From an uncultured Armatimonadota bacterium (GTDB lineage: Bacteria > Armatimonadota > Fimbriimonadia > Fimbriimonadales > Fimbriimonadaceae): a DNA stretch of 64,000 nucleotides. The position numbers and the translations under genes are program-made. This document shows, piece by piece, positions 11,076 through 20,767 of the stretch (position 1 is its first letter; the number at the start of each line of letters is the position of its first letter). The stretch is taken from positions 1 through 64,000 of the forward strand of contig CAILEM010000029.1 of assembly GCA_903833215.1 (NCBI GenBank). The letters run 5' to 3'. The notes beneath the pieces were generated by a model. That model had not been told where the DNA came from and ran no database searches. It saw nothing but the letters and a program-made list of their open reading frames with translations.

Positions 11076-11917
11076 GGTCGGAGAAGAAGAATCGAGTGTT
11101 TGCTTGCGACAACCTGCTTGAGTGCCGAACTGCCAATAGCCATTCGCCCCAAATAGCCTTCGCCCTGGGCGCCCATGACCAGAAGATCAGCGTGGATTTC
11201 TTCCATTTGTGATTCCACGACTTCACCGAGGTCACCAACGATGACTCGAAAATCCGCTAAAAATCCTTTTCGGTTTAGGCGATCGCATGCCTGTTTACTC
11301 TTTTCTTCCGTCGATTGCTTGAATGAAGCAACCCTCGACGCATCGATGTTTTTGAAACCCCTCGTATTGATCGTCGTTAAGAGAACCAATTTCTGAATAC
11401 CAGCAGGATTGAGCTTGGTAAGTAGCTTTAAGGAACGATCGGCGTATTCGGAGTGGTCGGTGGTGACGAGAGCCGTCAAGGGTCCACTTGGCGATACTTC
11501 GGATTTCGTAATGAGAATGGATTGCGTTGCCGAGATGGCGAGGGCGCGGCCGATGCTACCGAAGAGCGACGAGTTGAACTTGGACCGTCGCTTTGCTCCC
11601 ACACAAATAAGGTCTGCCTTTTGCTTTCTCGCTTGATGGAGTAGGAGTTTGGCTGGCGAACCGTAGAGGGTCGTTTTCGTAGCGTGGAATCCACAGCTCA
11701 TCGCAAATTGTTCTGCTTTGGCAATCAGATCCTCATCAAAGTCAATTTGCGATAGCTCGTATTCTGAGACGAAGTTAAAATCATGCTCATCGTTGACGAG
11801 CCGAGATCTGTCAATGTGCACCACCTCTAGGTCCGGTGCATCCATTTTTAGCAGCGCCAAAAGCTTAATTGTCGCTTCATAGCTGAGGTTTTCATCGACA
11901 CCAATAATTGCCTTCAT
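11072..11917 (-). CDS. Universal stress protein, two tandem USP domains
   Basis: Two USP-like halves, C-terminal LLVMGAQGEGYLGRMAIGSSALKQVVASKHSILLLRP. Confidence 0.88.
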   Translation of the reverse strand: MKAIIGVDENLSYEATIKLLALLKMDAPDLEVVHIDRSRLVNDEHDFNFVSEYELSQIDFDEDLIAKAEQFAMSCGFHATKTTLYGSPAKLLLHQARKQKADLICVGAKRRSKFNSSLFGSIGRALAISATQSILITKSEVSPSGPLTALVTTDHSEYADRSLKLLTKLNPAGIQKLVLLTTINTRGFKNIDASRVASFKQSTEEKSKQACDRLNRKGFLADFRVIVGDLGEVVESQMEEIHADLLVMGAQGEGYLGRMAIGSSALKQVVASKHSILLLRP

Positions 11918-12213
11918 ATCTGTCCCTAAATTGTGAGCATTTTGTTTGACATTTTCAATAACATTTCGAGAAAAACAGTCCCAACTCCCAAAAAGTGTGT
12001 CAATGAGGTGGTTCTGGCGGGGTGGTGCGATCTATACGTTGACGCGGGGTAATCGTAATCCAAAATGGCTCAGAGAGCAGTGAGACGTCAGGAAACCTGA
12101 GCGGGTGAGGAGAGTTATCTCAGGTCGCACTGGTGCGAGGTTTTCTGAAGGCCGGCTGCTAGAAACACGAAGCTCTATTCGAGAAGGCAAGATTCCTCAA
12201 AGGGAAACCAGTT

Positions 12214-12426
12214 TTGGAAAGGATCATGGCGGCATTGAGGGCAAGGCTTGAACAATTGGATCCGTCCGACCGCCCAAGAATCATGACGGAGAGCCTCGAA
12301 GCCTTTGAGGCGATGATTACGGATGGCTGGATTACAGCCAAGTTGAACCCAGACTTGACTCGGTTTAAGCGCGTTGTGAAGGACAACTTGTCGATTCGCT
12401 TGAATAAAGATACGAGGCAGAAATGA
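12214..12426 (+). CDS. Small hypothetical protein or gene remnant upstream of TA pair
   Basis: Open frame ERIMAALRARLEQLDPSDRPRIMTESLEAFEAMITDGWITAKLNPD; non-ATG start (TTG) or ATG 12226; frame stays open upstream with no good start. Confidence 0.4.
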   Translation: MERIMAALRARLEQLDPSDRPRIMTESLEAFEAMITDGWITAKLNPDLTRFKRVVKDNLSIRLNKDTRQK

Positions 12427-12464
12427 CGTAGAATTAGGATAGGTTGTGCCGGAAGTGAGTTCTA

Positions 12465-12725
12465 ATGACGAGTATTACAATCGAGGTTTCTGATGAACTT
12501 GCCCGAAAACTTGCTGCGGAAGCGGCAAGACGGAGTTTGACGATTGAGCAAGTAGCTTGTGAGCGAGTGTCAATGCTCGAAGGCCCAGGAGGGGCAAAGC
12601 CATTGAATGACCTGGTTAGGATCAATTACCTCAAGCTGGCAAAGGAAGCTAGTGAGGCACCTTCCGCGCGAAAGTCTTCAGTTGTTATTGACGGCGACGT
12701 CGAGGCCTCTCGCCAAGAATGGTAA
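12465..12725 (+). CDS. VapB-like antitoxin
   Basis: Small protein MTSITIEVSDELARKLAAEAARRSLTIEQ upstream of and overlapping a PIN toxin gene. Confidence 0.7.
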   Translation: MTSITIEVSDELARKLAAEAARRSLTIEQVACERVSMLEGPGGAKPLNDLVRINYLKLAKEASEAPSARKSSVVIDGDVEASRQEW

Positions 12726-13150
12726 ATGGGACATTGATTGGGAAGAGGGTCTACCTCGACGCCAACCCAATCATTTATGCATTTGAGAACCCTGCAGAAT
12801 TTCCAGGCCTAATGAGTCAACTGCTTGTTCCTCTAAGTGCTGGACAGCTTTGGGCGGTTACAAGCACCGTTACGATCACTGAAGTTTTGAATTACCCCAT
12901 CAAGTCTGGTGACTCAACACTAGAATCAGCTTATCGCCAGTTTTTTGTGCCAACACAATGCTTCGAAATCGTACCAGTGAGTGTTCAGATCTCTGAGCTC
13001 GCAGCGAGTCTGCGTGCTAACTTTGGCCTTAGGACTCCAGATGCCATTCATGTTGCGACTAGCCAGATTACGAACTGCGACATATTCCTGACGCGGGATC
13101 TTTCGCTGAAGGTTACTGGCCTTAATGTCATTACTCCAGATGCTCTGTAG
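12719..13150 (+). CDS. PIN-domain toxin, VapC family
   Basis: VYLDANPIIYAFE, TITEVL, LRTPDAIHVATS, IFLTRD: conserved acidic PIN residues; overlaps antitoxin. Confidence 0.88.
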   Translation: MVNGTLIGKRVYLDANPIIYAFENPAEFPGLMSQLLVPLSAGQLWAVTSTVTITEVLNYPIKSGDSTLESAYRQFFVPTQCFEIVPVSVQISELAASLRANFGLRTPDAIHVATSQITNCDIFLTRDLSLKVTGLNVITPDAL

Positions 13151-13158
13151 CCTGTTTG

Positions 13159-14877
13159 TCAAATTGATCTCGCTGGATCACGATTGGTGGCTATGGATGG
13201 AGAGTCTCCGTCGGTAAGTCCAACCGAGAGGCCGGGGATACTTTCGGTCCGCTTGCACTTAATCCATCCGTCGCGGGCCATCGCCTCAAGGCAATCAAAG
13301 AGTGCCTCCTGGGTGACTTGGCTGTACGGCAGATTTGCCTGTGCATAGGCATTTCGTATATTCCGAATCAGGTGATCGGCCTGAGGAGAATCACGGAGCG
13401 TAGACACGATGAGGCCAAACAGACCGGCGAGGGGAAGAACCTTGTTGTCGCGGACGAGGACTCGCATTGGGATGACCCTCCCGTTCTCATATCGGGCTCG
13501 GATGCTCTCCTCGGCACCGGTTAGCTTCAGCAGAAACACGTTATAGCCCTCGATGGCAACGGTTGACGGATTTACCGACAGCCGACGAGAGATTTGATGG
13601 AGGTTGAGCAAGTCGACGGAACCGAGCCCCCCTATGCCCATATCCTCTTCCACAAAACCACCTGTGCCAAGCCACTGGAACGCCTTGTCAGCGTCCAACT
13701 CCAGGCCGGCATCCTTGGCAATTTCTCGTGTGAATTCCTTGAGGGCGGTGAAATTATCGTTGGCAACGTACCAGTAATCCGAAAACCGAATGTGCTGTAA
13801 CACTCGCCTTCGATTTCGATCTTCGTACTGGCGACGTAACCAAACCGGGTCGGCACCCTTCGATTCCTCGAGAATCGAAAGTGCGCACTCCTTCGCCGAC
13901 GTATGCGTAAGGGTCAAACCGGCGGCAAGGATCGGGTCAGCAAAACCCAGTGCTTCTCCCACCAAGTACCAGTTGGGACCTGTCATCCTTTCGGCGACGA
14001 AAGACCAGTCCTTGGTCGTTGAAAGGATATTTTCTCGAGTCGCGTTCACGCAGAGGTTCGAGATTCGTGGTTCTTCTGCAATTGCCCGTAGGTACACGGC
14101 TTCGGGACTTAAGCCTGAAGCCTTGTAGTAGTCAGCGGGGCACACGAGGCCTATCGAGGTCCGGGTTGCGCTGAGCGGAATGAACCAAAGCCAACCGTAG
14201 CCCAGTGACATCACTTGAACGCGGGTGCCACCTACGCCGACAGAGACTGCCCAGTCCGCATTCTGCCAATAATCCCAGATAGCGATGTTTCGGAGGCTGC
14301 TTGGCTCTTCGATTCCAACTCCCATTTTTCGCCGCAAGATGCCAGCATGTCCAGACGCGTCAATGTAGGTCTTCGCTTTGACCGTCCGACCGTCGGAAAG
14401 CCTAAGCTCCTGGACGGTGTCTCGATCGTTTGGAATATCTTGGACAGATTGTCCCATGAGGACTTTGCAGCCGAGAGATTCGGCGTGGTCCAACAGGATC
14501 TGGTCGTAAACAGCCCGATCGACCTGAAAGGCCGTGCTAACACGCTGCCCTTTGTATCTGCCTGGGCGCGGTTCATCCTTGAATTCGCCATTTCGGACGA
14601 AGTGGAAATCCCATAGGTCATCCGTGTTTCCCCACCGATAGGTTGCACCAACCTTTATCGGAAAGCCAGCGGCCTCGACTTTATCCCAGGCGCCAATCTC
14701 ATCGAGGATGCTCCCGATCATAGGTAGCTGACTTTCGCCAACATGGTCGCGAGGGAACTGCTCCCTTTCGATAATCAGAACTTCAAGGGATGGCTCGTAT
14801 TTCTTGAGAAAGGCCCCACAAGTTGATCCACCCGGTCCTCCACCAATGATCGCCACATCAGCTTTGATGCATTCCAT
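13159..14877 (-). CDS. FAD-dependent oxidoreductase, flavin-dependent halogenase-like
   Basis: GGGPGGST dinucleotide motif, HVGESQLP, FPIKVGATYRW, and WLWFIP (WxWxIP signature). Confidence 0.82.
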   Translation of the reverse strand: MECIKADVAIIGGGPGGSTCGAFLKKYEPSLEVLIIEREQFPRDHVGESQLPMIGSILDEIGAWDKVEAAGFPIKVGATYRWGNTDDLWDFHFVRNGEFKDEPRPGRYKGQRVSTAFQVDRAVYDQILLDHAESLGCKVLMGQSVQDIPNDRDTVQELRLSDGRTVKAKTYIDASGHAGILRRKMGVGIEEPSSLRNIAIWDYWQNADWAVSVGVGGTRVQVMSLGYGWLWFIPLSATRTSIGLVCPADYYKASGLSPEAVYLRAIAEEPRISNLCVNATRENILSTTKDWSFVAERMTGPNWYLVGEALGFADPILAAGLTLTHTSAKECALSILEESKGADPVWLRRQYEDRNRRRVLQHIRFSDYWYVANDNFTALKEFTREIAKDAGLELDADKAFQWLGTGGFVEEDMGIGGLGSVDLLNLHQISRRLSVNPSTVAIEGYNVFLLKLTGAEESIRARYENGRVIPMRVLVRDNKVLPLAGLFGLIVSTLRDSPQADHLIRNIRNAYAQANLPYSQVTQEALFDCLEAMARDGWIKCKRTESIPGLSVGLTDGDSPSIATNRDPARSI

Positions 14878-14960
14878 TGCGAGGCATTATACGGACTTCA
14901 TCAAGAACAAAAAAGCTCAACGATGAAGTTCTCGAATTTTATGATGCGAACAAGGAAGCC

Positions 14961-15758
14961 TTAGCCGTGCAATCGGAGCACTACCTGACCGGCAGGTAGA
15001 ACCTCGACATGCTTCATCTTGGTCAGCCGATCCAGGAGCGAAATTAGGTATTTGGAGCTCATCGGTCCCCAGCCTTCGTCATCGAGGCCGTGGGTATTGA
15101 ACACGAACCAACCGCCCTCTGAGGCTAAGAACTTGGCGAGGGCTTCGTCGAAGAAGGCGTCGCAATTCCCCGGCCCTTGTGACCAACAGCCGATTCGGAC
15201 CGGCTTTCGAGTGGTCGGAATTGGATTCACAGGTGTGACGCCTTGGGTTCGGACGACAAGGAACTTTGTGAGGACAAATGCATCGAGTTCCGCGTTGGAG
15301 GCGTTATAGGCGAAGTTGTAAACCGATTTAGATGCCTTAAAACCTCGGAGATGGGTTTCAAACGCTTCGGCGCATTTTGTAATGTGTTCCTTGGCTTGTT
15401 CAAAGGGAATTTCGGTGAGGTTTGTGTGGTCCCATGTGTGAGCCATGACCTCGTGACCGCGCCGTTTGAGCTTGTTCCAATCCTCAAAAGTGCCTTTATC
15501 GGTTGGCACGACACCTACATCGGTAGCTCCGCTCAGGGTTGAGCGTTTCTCAGGCAAGCTGGCAGCGGCAATCACGTTCAGACAAGCGTGGAGTCCAAAT
15601 TGCTCGAAGATTTCAGCCGTCTTGTAGAACGACTTTTTGAACCCGTCGTCGAAACTAAGCGTGACAATGTGGGTCTTTTTCTGCATCGGCATTCGACCTA
15701 AAGTTAGCCCGACAGCTCCGTAGCCAGCCATCTGCAAGAATTCCTTTCGAGTCATCAC
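14961..15758 (-). CDS. Polysaccharide deacetylase (NodB/CE4-like), exported
   Basis: TLSFDDGFKKS, VMAHTWDHTNLTEI; N-terminal MTRKEFLQMAGYGAVG resembles export signal. Confidence 0.85.
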   Translation of the reverse strand: MMTRKEFLQMAGYGAVGLTLGRMPMQKKTHIVTLSFDDGFKKSFYKTAEIFEQFGLHACLNVIAAASLPEKRSTLSGATDVGVVPTDKGTFEDWNKLKRRGHEVMAHTWDHTNLTEIPFEQAKEHITKCAEAFETHLRGFKASKSVYNFAYNASNAELDAFVLTKFLVVRTQGVTPVNPIPTTRKPVRIGCWSQGPGNCDAFFDEALAKFLASEGGWFVFNTHGLDDEGWGPMSSKYLISLLDRLTKMKHVEVLPAGQVVLRLHG

Positions 15759-15791
15759 GATTTGGGTGGTTTACCCTTATTTACACCCGCT

Positions 15792-16760
15792 CTACAGTTT
15801 CTCGGCCAGCCAACCTAGAAGGCGTCCGTCAAACTCTCGAGGTTCCTCTAGTTGGGGCGTGTGTCCGCACTTTTCGAAGATACTCAACGTCAGGTTGGGA
15901 ACTGAACGATAGCGCTCCCAAAGCGGTAACGGAATGATATAGTCAAACTTTCCGACTGCGACAAATGTGGGGACTGGGACCGACGGATGCCCGCTGAACA
16001 TTCGATAATTTGAGAAGATGTCGTTGTAGAGGTGATGAAAGATGTCGGCATTGATCGTCATCCCGCGCCATAGCCACCTAGCATCGTAGGTGGGGTTGAA
16101 CCAATATTTGGGTGACATCGCAAGGTAATTCTCGATGTCCGGCTGCAATTCCGGGTGTGCTTTGAAGTCTGGCAAATGTTGCCAATTCTTGCTCTGCAGT
16201 TTCTGACGTTCAGGCGTTGCCGTCTTCCAGATGTCGGTAGTCGCAGCATCATATTCGGCATTGCCAAAGATGTTGGGGGCACCAATCAAAACGAGTCGTG
16301 AAACATGCTCAGGGTGTCGTTTTGCGTACTCAAACGCAACTGAACCATGGATAGAATGCCCCACAAGGATGAAATGATCCAGATTGAGTTTCTGGCGGAT
16401 CCGCTCAATATCTGCCACGAGCTCTTCAAGGGAGTAGGCTTGGGGGATGATGTCGGTCTTCTTGGCAAACCAAGGAAGGTCAACAAACGTCATTCGCAAG
16501 TGCTTGCGCAACTCCTGCGAAAAGGTTCGCGGGTAGTAGATCGAGGAACCAATGACTAGGCAGGGTTTGCCCACACCTTCGATGACATAGTCGAGTTTCG
16601 TCCTCCTAAGAGCTAGTTCGCCGGTTACGTGAAGATTTGCCAACCTTGGTTTTGTCTTTGGTTGTTGAGAGGTCAGCATCATCGCGGTGATTGTCACCGC
16701 GATACAGCCGATACAAATGACTGCCTCATTGATCATGTAGAGATGTCGTCGTATCATCAA
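15792..16760 (-). CDS. Alpha/beta hydrolase with N-terminal membrane anchor or signal
   Basis: FILVGHSIHGSVAFEYAKRHPEHVSRLVLIGAP nucleophile elbow; C-terminal FEKCGHTPQLEEP. Confidence 0.87.
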   Translation of the reverse strand: MMIRRHLYMINEAVICIGCIAVTITAMMLTSQQPKTKPRLANLHVTGELALRRTKLDYVIEGVGKPCLVIGSSIYYPRTFSQELRKHLRMTFVDLPWFAKKTDIIPQAYSLEELVADIERIRQKLNLDHFILVGHSIHGSVAFEYAKRHPEHVSRLVLIGAPNIFGNAEYDAATTDIWKTATPERQKLQSKNWQHLPDFKAHPELQPDIENYLAMSPKYWFNPTYDARWLWRGMTINADIFHHLYNDIFSNYRMFSGHPSVPVPTFVAVGKFDYIIPLPLWERYRSVPNLTLSIFEKCGHTPQLEEPREFDGRLLGWLAEKL

Positions 16761-16820
16761 ATCAGGACACGATCCCTGTCGCTAGGAAGGGACCACCTTA
16801 CCGTTTGGGTGAGCTACAAC

Positions 16821-18677
16821 CTAGTTGGCAAACGTGAGCTGTTTCCTCATAGAATCGAGCACCTGTGGCCAGACGTCGTCTTCGTTGGTGGGCCACCACG
16901 ATTCGACGGTGGTGCAGCTATCGGTTCCAAGTACTCCAAGAAGGATGGCGTGTTGAGCGGGGCCACCTGCTGCTTGATGCAGCAGCTCATAGGAGGTCGC
17001 GGACTTCCCGCCAACCGTCAAATTCTGTTTGATTCCTAGGTTTGTGTAAGATCCACCGTTGGCCTTTGCTGCCGATAGCTGAGACTCTCTTGCCTGGAAG
17101 ACATCCTGAACTGAAGTAGCTCCGTTCAGTGGTGTCGCGACGACCGCGAAAATAACATCGGGGCGTCCTATGGGTGAGAAAACAGTTCCCTCCGGGTTTG
17201 TGGCTTGCCAACCGGAAGGAAGCGGGAAGGAAAACCCTAATTGATTGTTCTGGTACGGAGTGGTTGAGATCTCTCCGATACGGAGCCATTGACCTTCCAA
17301 CGCTTGGCCGTCACCGGAGGTGTATTTCCCGGTGATGTGCTTGTGGTCAGATGAAAGTACACCTGTGAATCCTGCCTTACCGGAACCAGACTCCTTGTAG
17401 GAGAGCTTGTTGTCAGATGACAGTTCACCGTCAGCTTCAGCCACTTGGGCTCCTGACGCTGCACGTTTTGAGATCGTGAGGTGGAATTTCTTTCCCGATT
17501 TGGGTGTGAAGTGAATTTCCGCCCACTCAGATCCGAAATTGGCGTACCAGACCCCCTGTAATTGTTCAAGTGCAGGGTTACTAGTGGCATCGGCTACGGT
17601 TGCTGCATCTCCAGCATCTGTCGTTGAATCCGTGAGCCCGGTCTTGAGCTTAATGCGACCGCGCGCGACCTTTGGCCCCGATTGGTGGGTGACAAAGTAG
17701 CCCACGACGCCGCCCACTATGGCAATCACCACGACCACAGCCATGATGAAAGATGCCCCAACAGCGATCCCTTCTTTGTTCGCTTTGACGGCGAAGGGTG
17801 TCGTTGCTCTTTTGAGTTCCTCGACCATGGCACCTGCGGACTTGAACCGCAAGTTAGGGTCTTTCTCCAGAACCTTAAGCAGGAACGCTCTCACCTTTGG
17901 GTTGGAGTGTTTTGGTTCTTTCGGGGGCAGATTCATGATTGCGTTCATGATCTCTGTCTCGCCCTTGCCCTCGAAGGGAAGTGATCCAGTAAGGGTTCGG
18001 TACATGAGCACACCAAACGCCCAGAGGTCGCTTTGTTTGGTGACACGAGCTCCCTTGCAGGCCTCTGGTGACATGTACCGAGTGGTACCGGTGATGTTGT
18101 TCGCGTTTTCGTTGACGCCACCCAGCCAACTGGCAACACCAAAGTCGATGAGCATCGCCTTGTCAGCGTTGGTGATCATCACATTGGATGGTTTGATGTC
18201 GCGATGTACGAATCCCATTCCATGTGCATAGTCGAGAGCTTCGGCAATGTGCCCGAAGTACTTCAGAGCCTCATCTTGGGTGATTCCCCTGACTTTCAAG
18301 ATGTCGCTGAGCGTCTTGCCCGCCACAAAATCCATCGCGATGTAGGGGTTCTTGAAATCGGACGATGCATCGTAGACCTTGACGATGTTGGGGTGTTCCA
18401 GCCGCGCAAGTGCCTTGGCCTCTTCGGTGAACCGGTCGAGGAAGTTCGCATCAATTGCGACCGCTTCGCTGAGAACCTTGATTGCTCGTGGCTGATTCAG
18501 CGGTCTGTACTTGGCGCTCCAAACAGTGGCCATGCCGCCAGATCCGAGAAAGTCGATGATATCGTAATTGGGAATCTCTGGGGCGGGCACTTTATTTCCG
18601 CCTTTACGCCCCCAACGATCATCATTTGCTTTCTTGAATGGATCGTATGCGTACTGATCTTTAATTTCGTCGGCCAT
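16821..18677 (-). CDS. Serine/threonine protein kinase, transmembrane
   Basis: LGSGGMATVW, RAIKVL, VHRDIKPSNV, LIDFGVA; TM segment then extracytoplasmic C-terminal region. Confidence 0.95.
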   Translation of the reverse strand: MADEIKDQYAYDPFKKANDDRWGRKGGNKVPAPEIPNYDIIDFLGSGGMATVWSAKYRPLNQPRAIKVLSEAVAIDANFLDRFTEEAKALARLEHPNIVKVYDASSDFKNPYIAMDFVAGKTLSDILKVRGITQDEALKYFGHIAEALDYAHGMGFVHRDIKPSNVMITNADKAMLIDFGVASWLGGVNENANNITGTTRYMSPEACKGARVTKQSDLWAFGVLMYRTLTGSLPFEGKGETEIMNAIMNLPPKEPKHSNPKVRAFLLKVLEKDPNLRFKSAGAMVEELKRATTPFAVKANKEGIAVGASFIMAVVVVIAIVGGVVGYFVTHQSGPKVARGRIKLKTGLTDSTTDAGDAATVADATSNPALEQLQGVWYANFGSEWAEIHFTPKSGKKFHLTISKRAASGAQVAEADGELSSDNKLSYKESGSGKAGFTGVLSSDHKHITGKYTSGDGQALEGQWLRIGEISTTPYQNNQLGFSFPLPSGWQATNPEGTVFSPIGRPDVIFAVVATPLNGATSVQDVFQARESQLSAAKANGGSYTNLGIKQNLTVGGKSATSYELLHQAAGGPAQHAILLGVLGTDSCTTVESWWPTNEDDVWPQVLDSMRKQLTFAN

Positions 18678-18691
18678 TTACAAAACCTCTA

Positions 18692-19513
18692 CTAAATCAT
18701 TCCAACTAGGTTAAGCACCACGAGTATTGTCAGGATGATCGCGGCCACCATCGCGATTACCAGCGGCGGGTCCAGCTTTCGCGTCTTTGCGACAGGCACG
18801 CCAAATCGGGCCACACAGACCCCAACATTATCCTTCCCACCGCCGTCCAGTGCCAACTGAATCAAACGTTCGCATGCATCTTTTGCAGAAATTGATTGCC
18901 CTAGCTCAATTTCGAGCGCCTCGATGCCAACCATTTTGTACAAGCCGTCCGAGCAGACAAGTAACCAATCGGAGCGGAGCATATCGACGCAATATGTGTC
19001 CGGTGTGATGCCTCCACCTACTCCAATTGCCTGGCGGAGTGACTTTCCATATTCATTTGGAATGCCGTTCTTTTGTGCATAGACATCCCAAGTTTGGTCC
19101 TCAGTCAGCTGCTCCAACTTACCGTCGCGGAAACAGTAGGCTCTAGAGTCTCCAACGTGGCCGATGAGGCATTGATCTCGATGGACGATGGCTACAGTGA
19201 GAGTCGTCCCAGCAACTTCAGTGCCACAGGATATTCTGCTTACAGCCCGGTGCGCTTCCTTCTCAAGGTTGATACACCATTCCTTTGTCGGAACCGCACC
19301 TTCGGACTTGAGCCATCCTTCGAGCTCCGAACGTACCGTCTTGATTGCAAGTTGGCTCGCTTCGCGGCCTTTCACATGGCCGCCCATCCCATCAGCAACG
19401 GCTAGACATGCAATGGGCTGGTCGCCCTCAACCAATAATTGGGCGAAGACCTCGTCCTGGTTCTCAGATCTCTTGAGACCAACGTGCGTGAGTCCAGCGA
19501 GGTCCACTGTCAT
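18692..19513 (-). CDS. PP2C-family serine/threonine phosphatase with C-terminal TM
   Basis: KRSENQDEVF, VADGMGGHVKGREAS, IGHVGDSRAY, GGKDNVGVCVARF. Confidence 0.95.
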   Translation of the reverse strand: MTVDLAGLTHVGLKRSENQDEVFAQLLVEGDQPIACLAVADGMGGHVKGREASQLAIKTVRSELEGWLKSEGAVPTKEWCINLEKEAHRAVSRISCGTEVAGTTLTVAIVHRDQCLIGHVGDSRAYCFRDGKLEQLTEDQTWDVYAQKNGIPNEYGKSLRQAIGVGGGITPDTYCVDMLRSDWLLVCSDGLYKMVGIEALEIELGQSISAKDACERLIQLALDGGGKDNVGVCVARFGVPVAKTRKLDPPLVIAMVAAIILTILVVLNLVGMI

Positions 19514-19521
19514 CGCATCGT

Positions 19522-20007
19522 CTACTTAGATTGCTTGAAGACGAGAGTCGTATTGCCTACCTTAATCTGATCCCCATCATGGAGGATGGTGGAGGTGTTT
19601 GGCTCGATCTTCTCGTCATTGAGGGAGGTTCCATTGGTGCTGCCGAGATCAATTACGACCGGTACACCGTTGAGAATTTGAAATTGCGCGTGAACCGCAG
19701 AAAGTTCCGCATCGTTCAGTCGAACCGTGCTTGCTTGACCACGGCCAACAGTTACCACGCCCGAAATGCCAATTTCTTCGCCGATCTTGAGGCCGCCCAT
19801 CGTTCGGATCAACCTTGGTCCATCGACCCTGACTCTGGTCGCCTCCTCTTCATCATCGGCAGGTGCTGGTGCCGCAGACGACTTCGCAGAAGGTGTGCGC
19901 GGCTGTTGAGGTGCCACAGAACCCGAATTACGAGAACTCGTGGTCATGTACCAGTAGCCAATGAAGGCAAGCACGGCAGCCAAAAGGATTAAGAGTAAGG
20001 GAAGCAT
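19522..20007 (-). CDS. Membrane-anchored FHA-domain protein
   Basis: N-terminal TM MLPLLLILLAAVLAFIGYWY; FHA motifs VGRGQASTVRLND, SAVHAQF, DLGSTNGTSLN; start re-set to ATG 20007. Confidence 0.92.
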   Translation of the reverse strand: MLPLLLILLAAVLAFIGYWYMTTSSRNSGSVAPQQPRTPSAKSSAAPAPADDEEEATRVRVDGPRLIRTMGGLKIGEEIGISGVVTVGRGQASTVRLNDAELSAVHAQFQILNGVPVVIDLGSTNGTSLNDEKIEPNTSTILHDGDQIKVGNTTLVFKQSK

Positions 20008-20191
20008 ATTGTTTTCTCGGAGATGGGTGCTCCAGGAGCACAGGGTTGGGACTTGCCCCACCTAGTCACAGGAGAGGATTTTACACAAGAGACGAACTAC
20101 AACGACCGGTTGAACCATAAGTTTTAGGTTAGTTCACATGTTATGAGCATAAAGCCCAACAGAAAACCATGTTCAGGCCTGAATCAACGGC

Positions 20192-20767
20192 TCAAGAGTC
20201 ACTAGCAGGGGGCTTTGTGGTCTCAAGGCTAAGTGTGGCATCGTACTCGGCGCGACTCTCAGGGTTCCCCAGGACTTCGTAAGCTTCATCAATATCGCCG
20301 AGCAACTCCATACACAGCGATCCGTGCTCGGCAAGGGAAGCTGAGTAAATCTCGGTAAGGGCCTTGTGTGCAGCAGCAATCTCAAACTGGCTCGCTTCGA
20401 TTTCGACTTTGAGAACCAGGTAAAAATGAGGGTAGCCCTGGTACTTGAAGCGGTCCGTGTCTTTTACGTTGAAATTGAGACCACTCTTGACGTGAAGTCT
20501 CTGTTCACCTATCTGAATAAGGTCGTCATCCTTGAGTGGGAATGGAACGGTCACTCGTTGACCATTAACGAACGAGCCATTCGTGCTCTTTTGGTCGATG
20601 AGGTACCAGTGTTGCCCACGGAGCTCCACGACGGCGTGCATGCGACTGACTTCCTTATCGCCAGGAAATGAAAATTCGCACGATGCAGCCCGACCGATAC
20701 CGATCGGATCCTTTACCATCAAGACCACGTGAGTCTTGTCATCCATCTTGCATTCGAGCCATCTCAT
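20192..20767 (-). CDS. FHA-domain protein with C-terminal J-domain-like region
   Basis: IGRAASCEF, VSRMHAVVE, DQKSTNGSFVNG; C-terminus YLVLKVEIEASQFEIAAAHKAL...DIDEAYEVLGNPESRAEYDATL. Confidence 0.85.
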   Translation of the reverse strand: MRWLECKMDDKTHVVLMVKDPIGIGRAASCEFSFPGDKEVSRMHAVVELRGQHWYLIDQKSTNGSFVNGQRVTVPFPLKDDDLIQIGEQRLHVKSGLNFNVKDTDRFKYQGYPHFYLVLKVEIEASQFEIAAAHKALTEIYSASLAEHGSLCMELLGDIDEAYEVLGNPESRAEYDATLSLETTKPPASDS

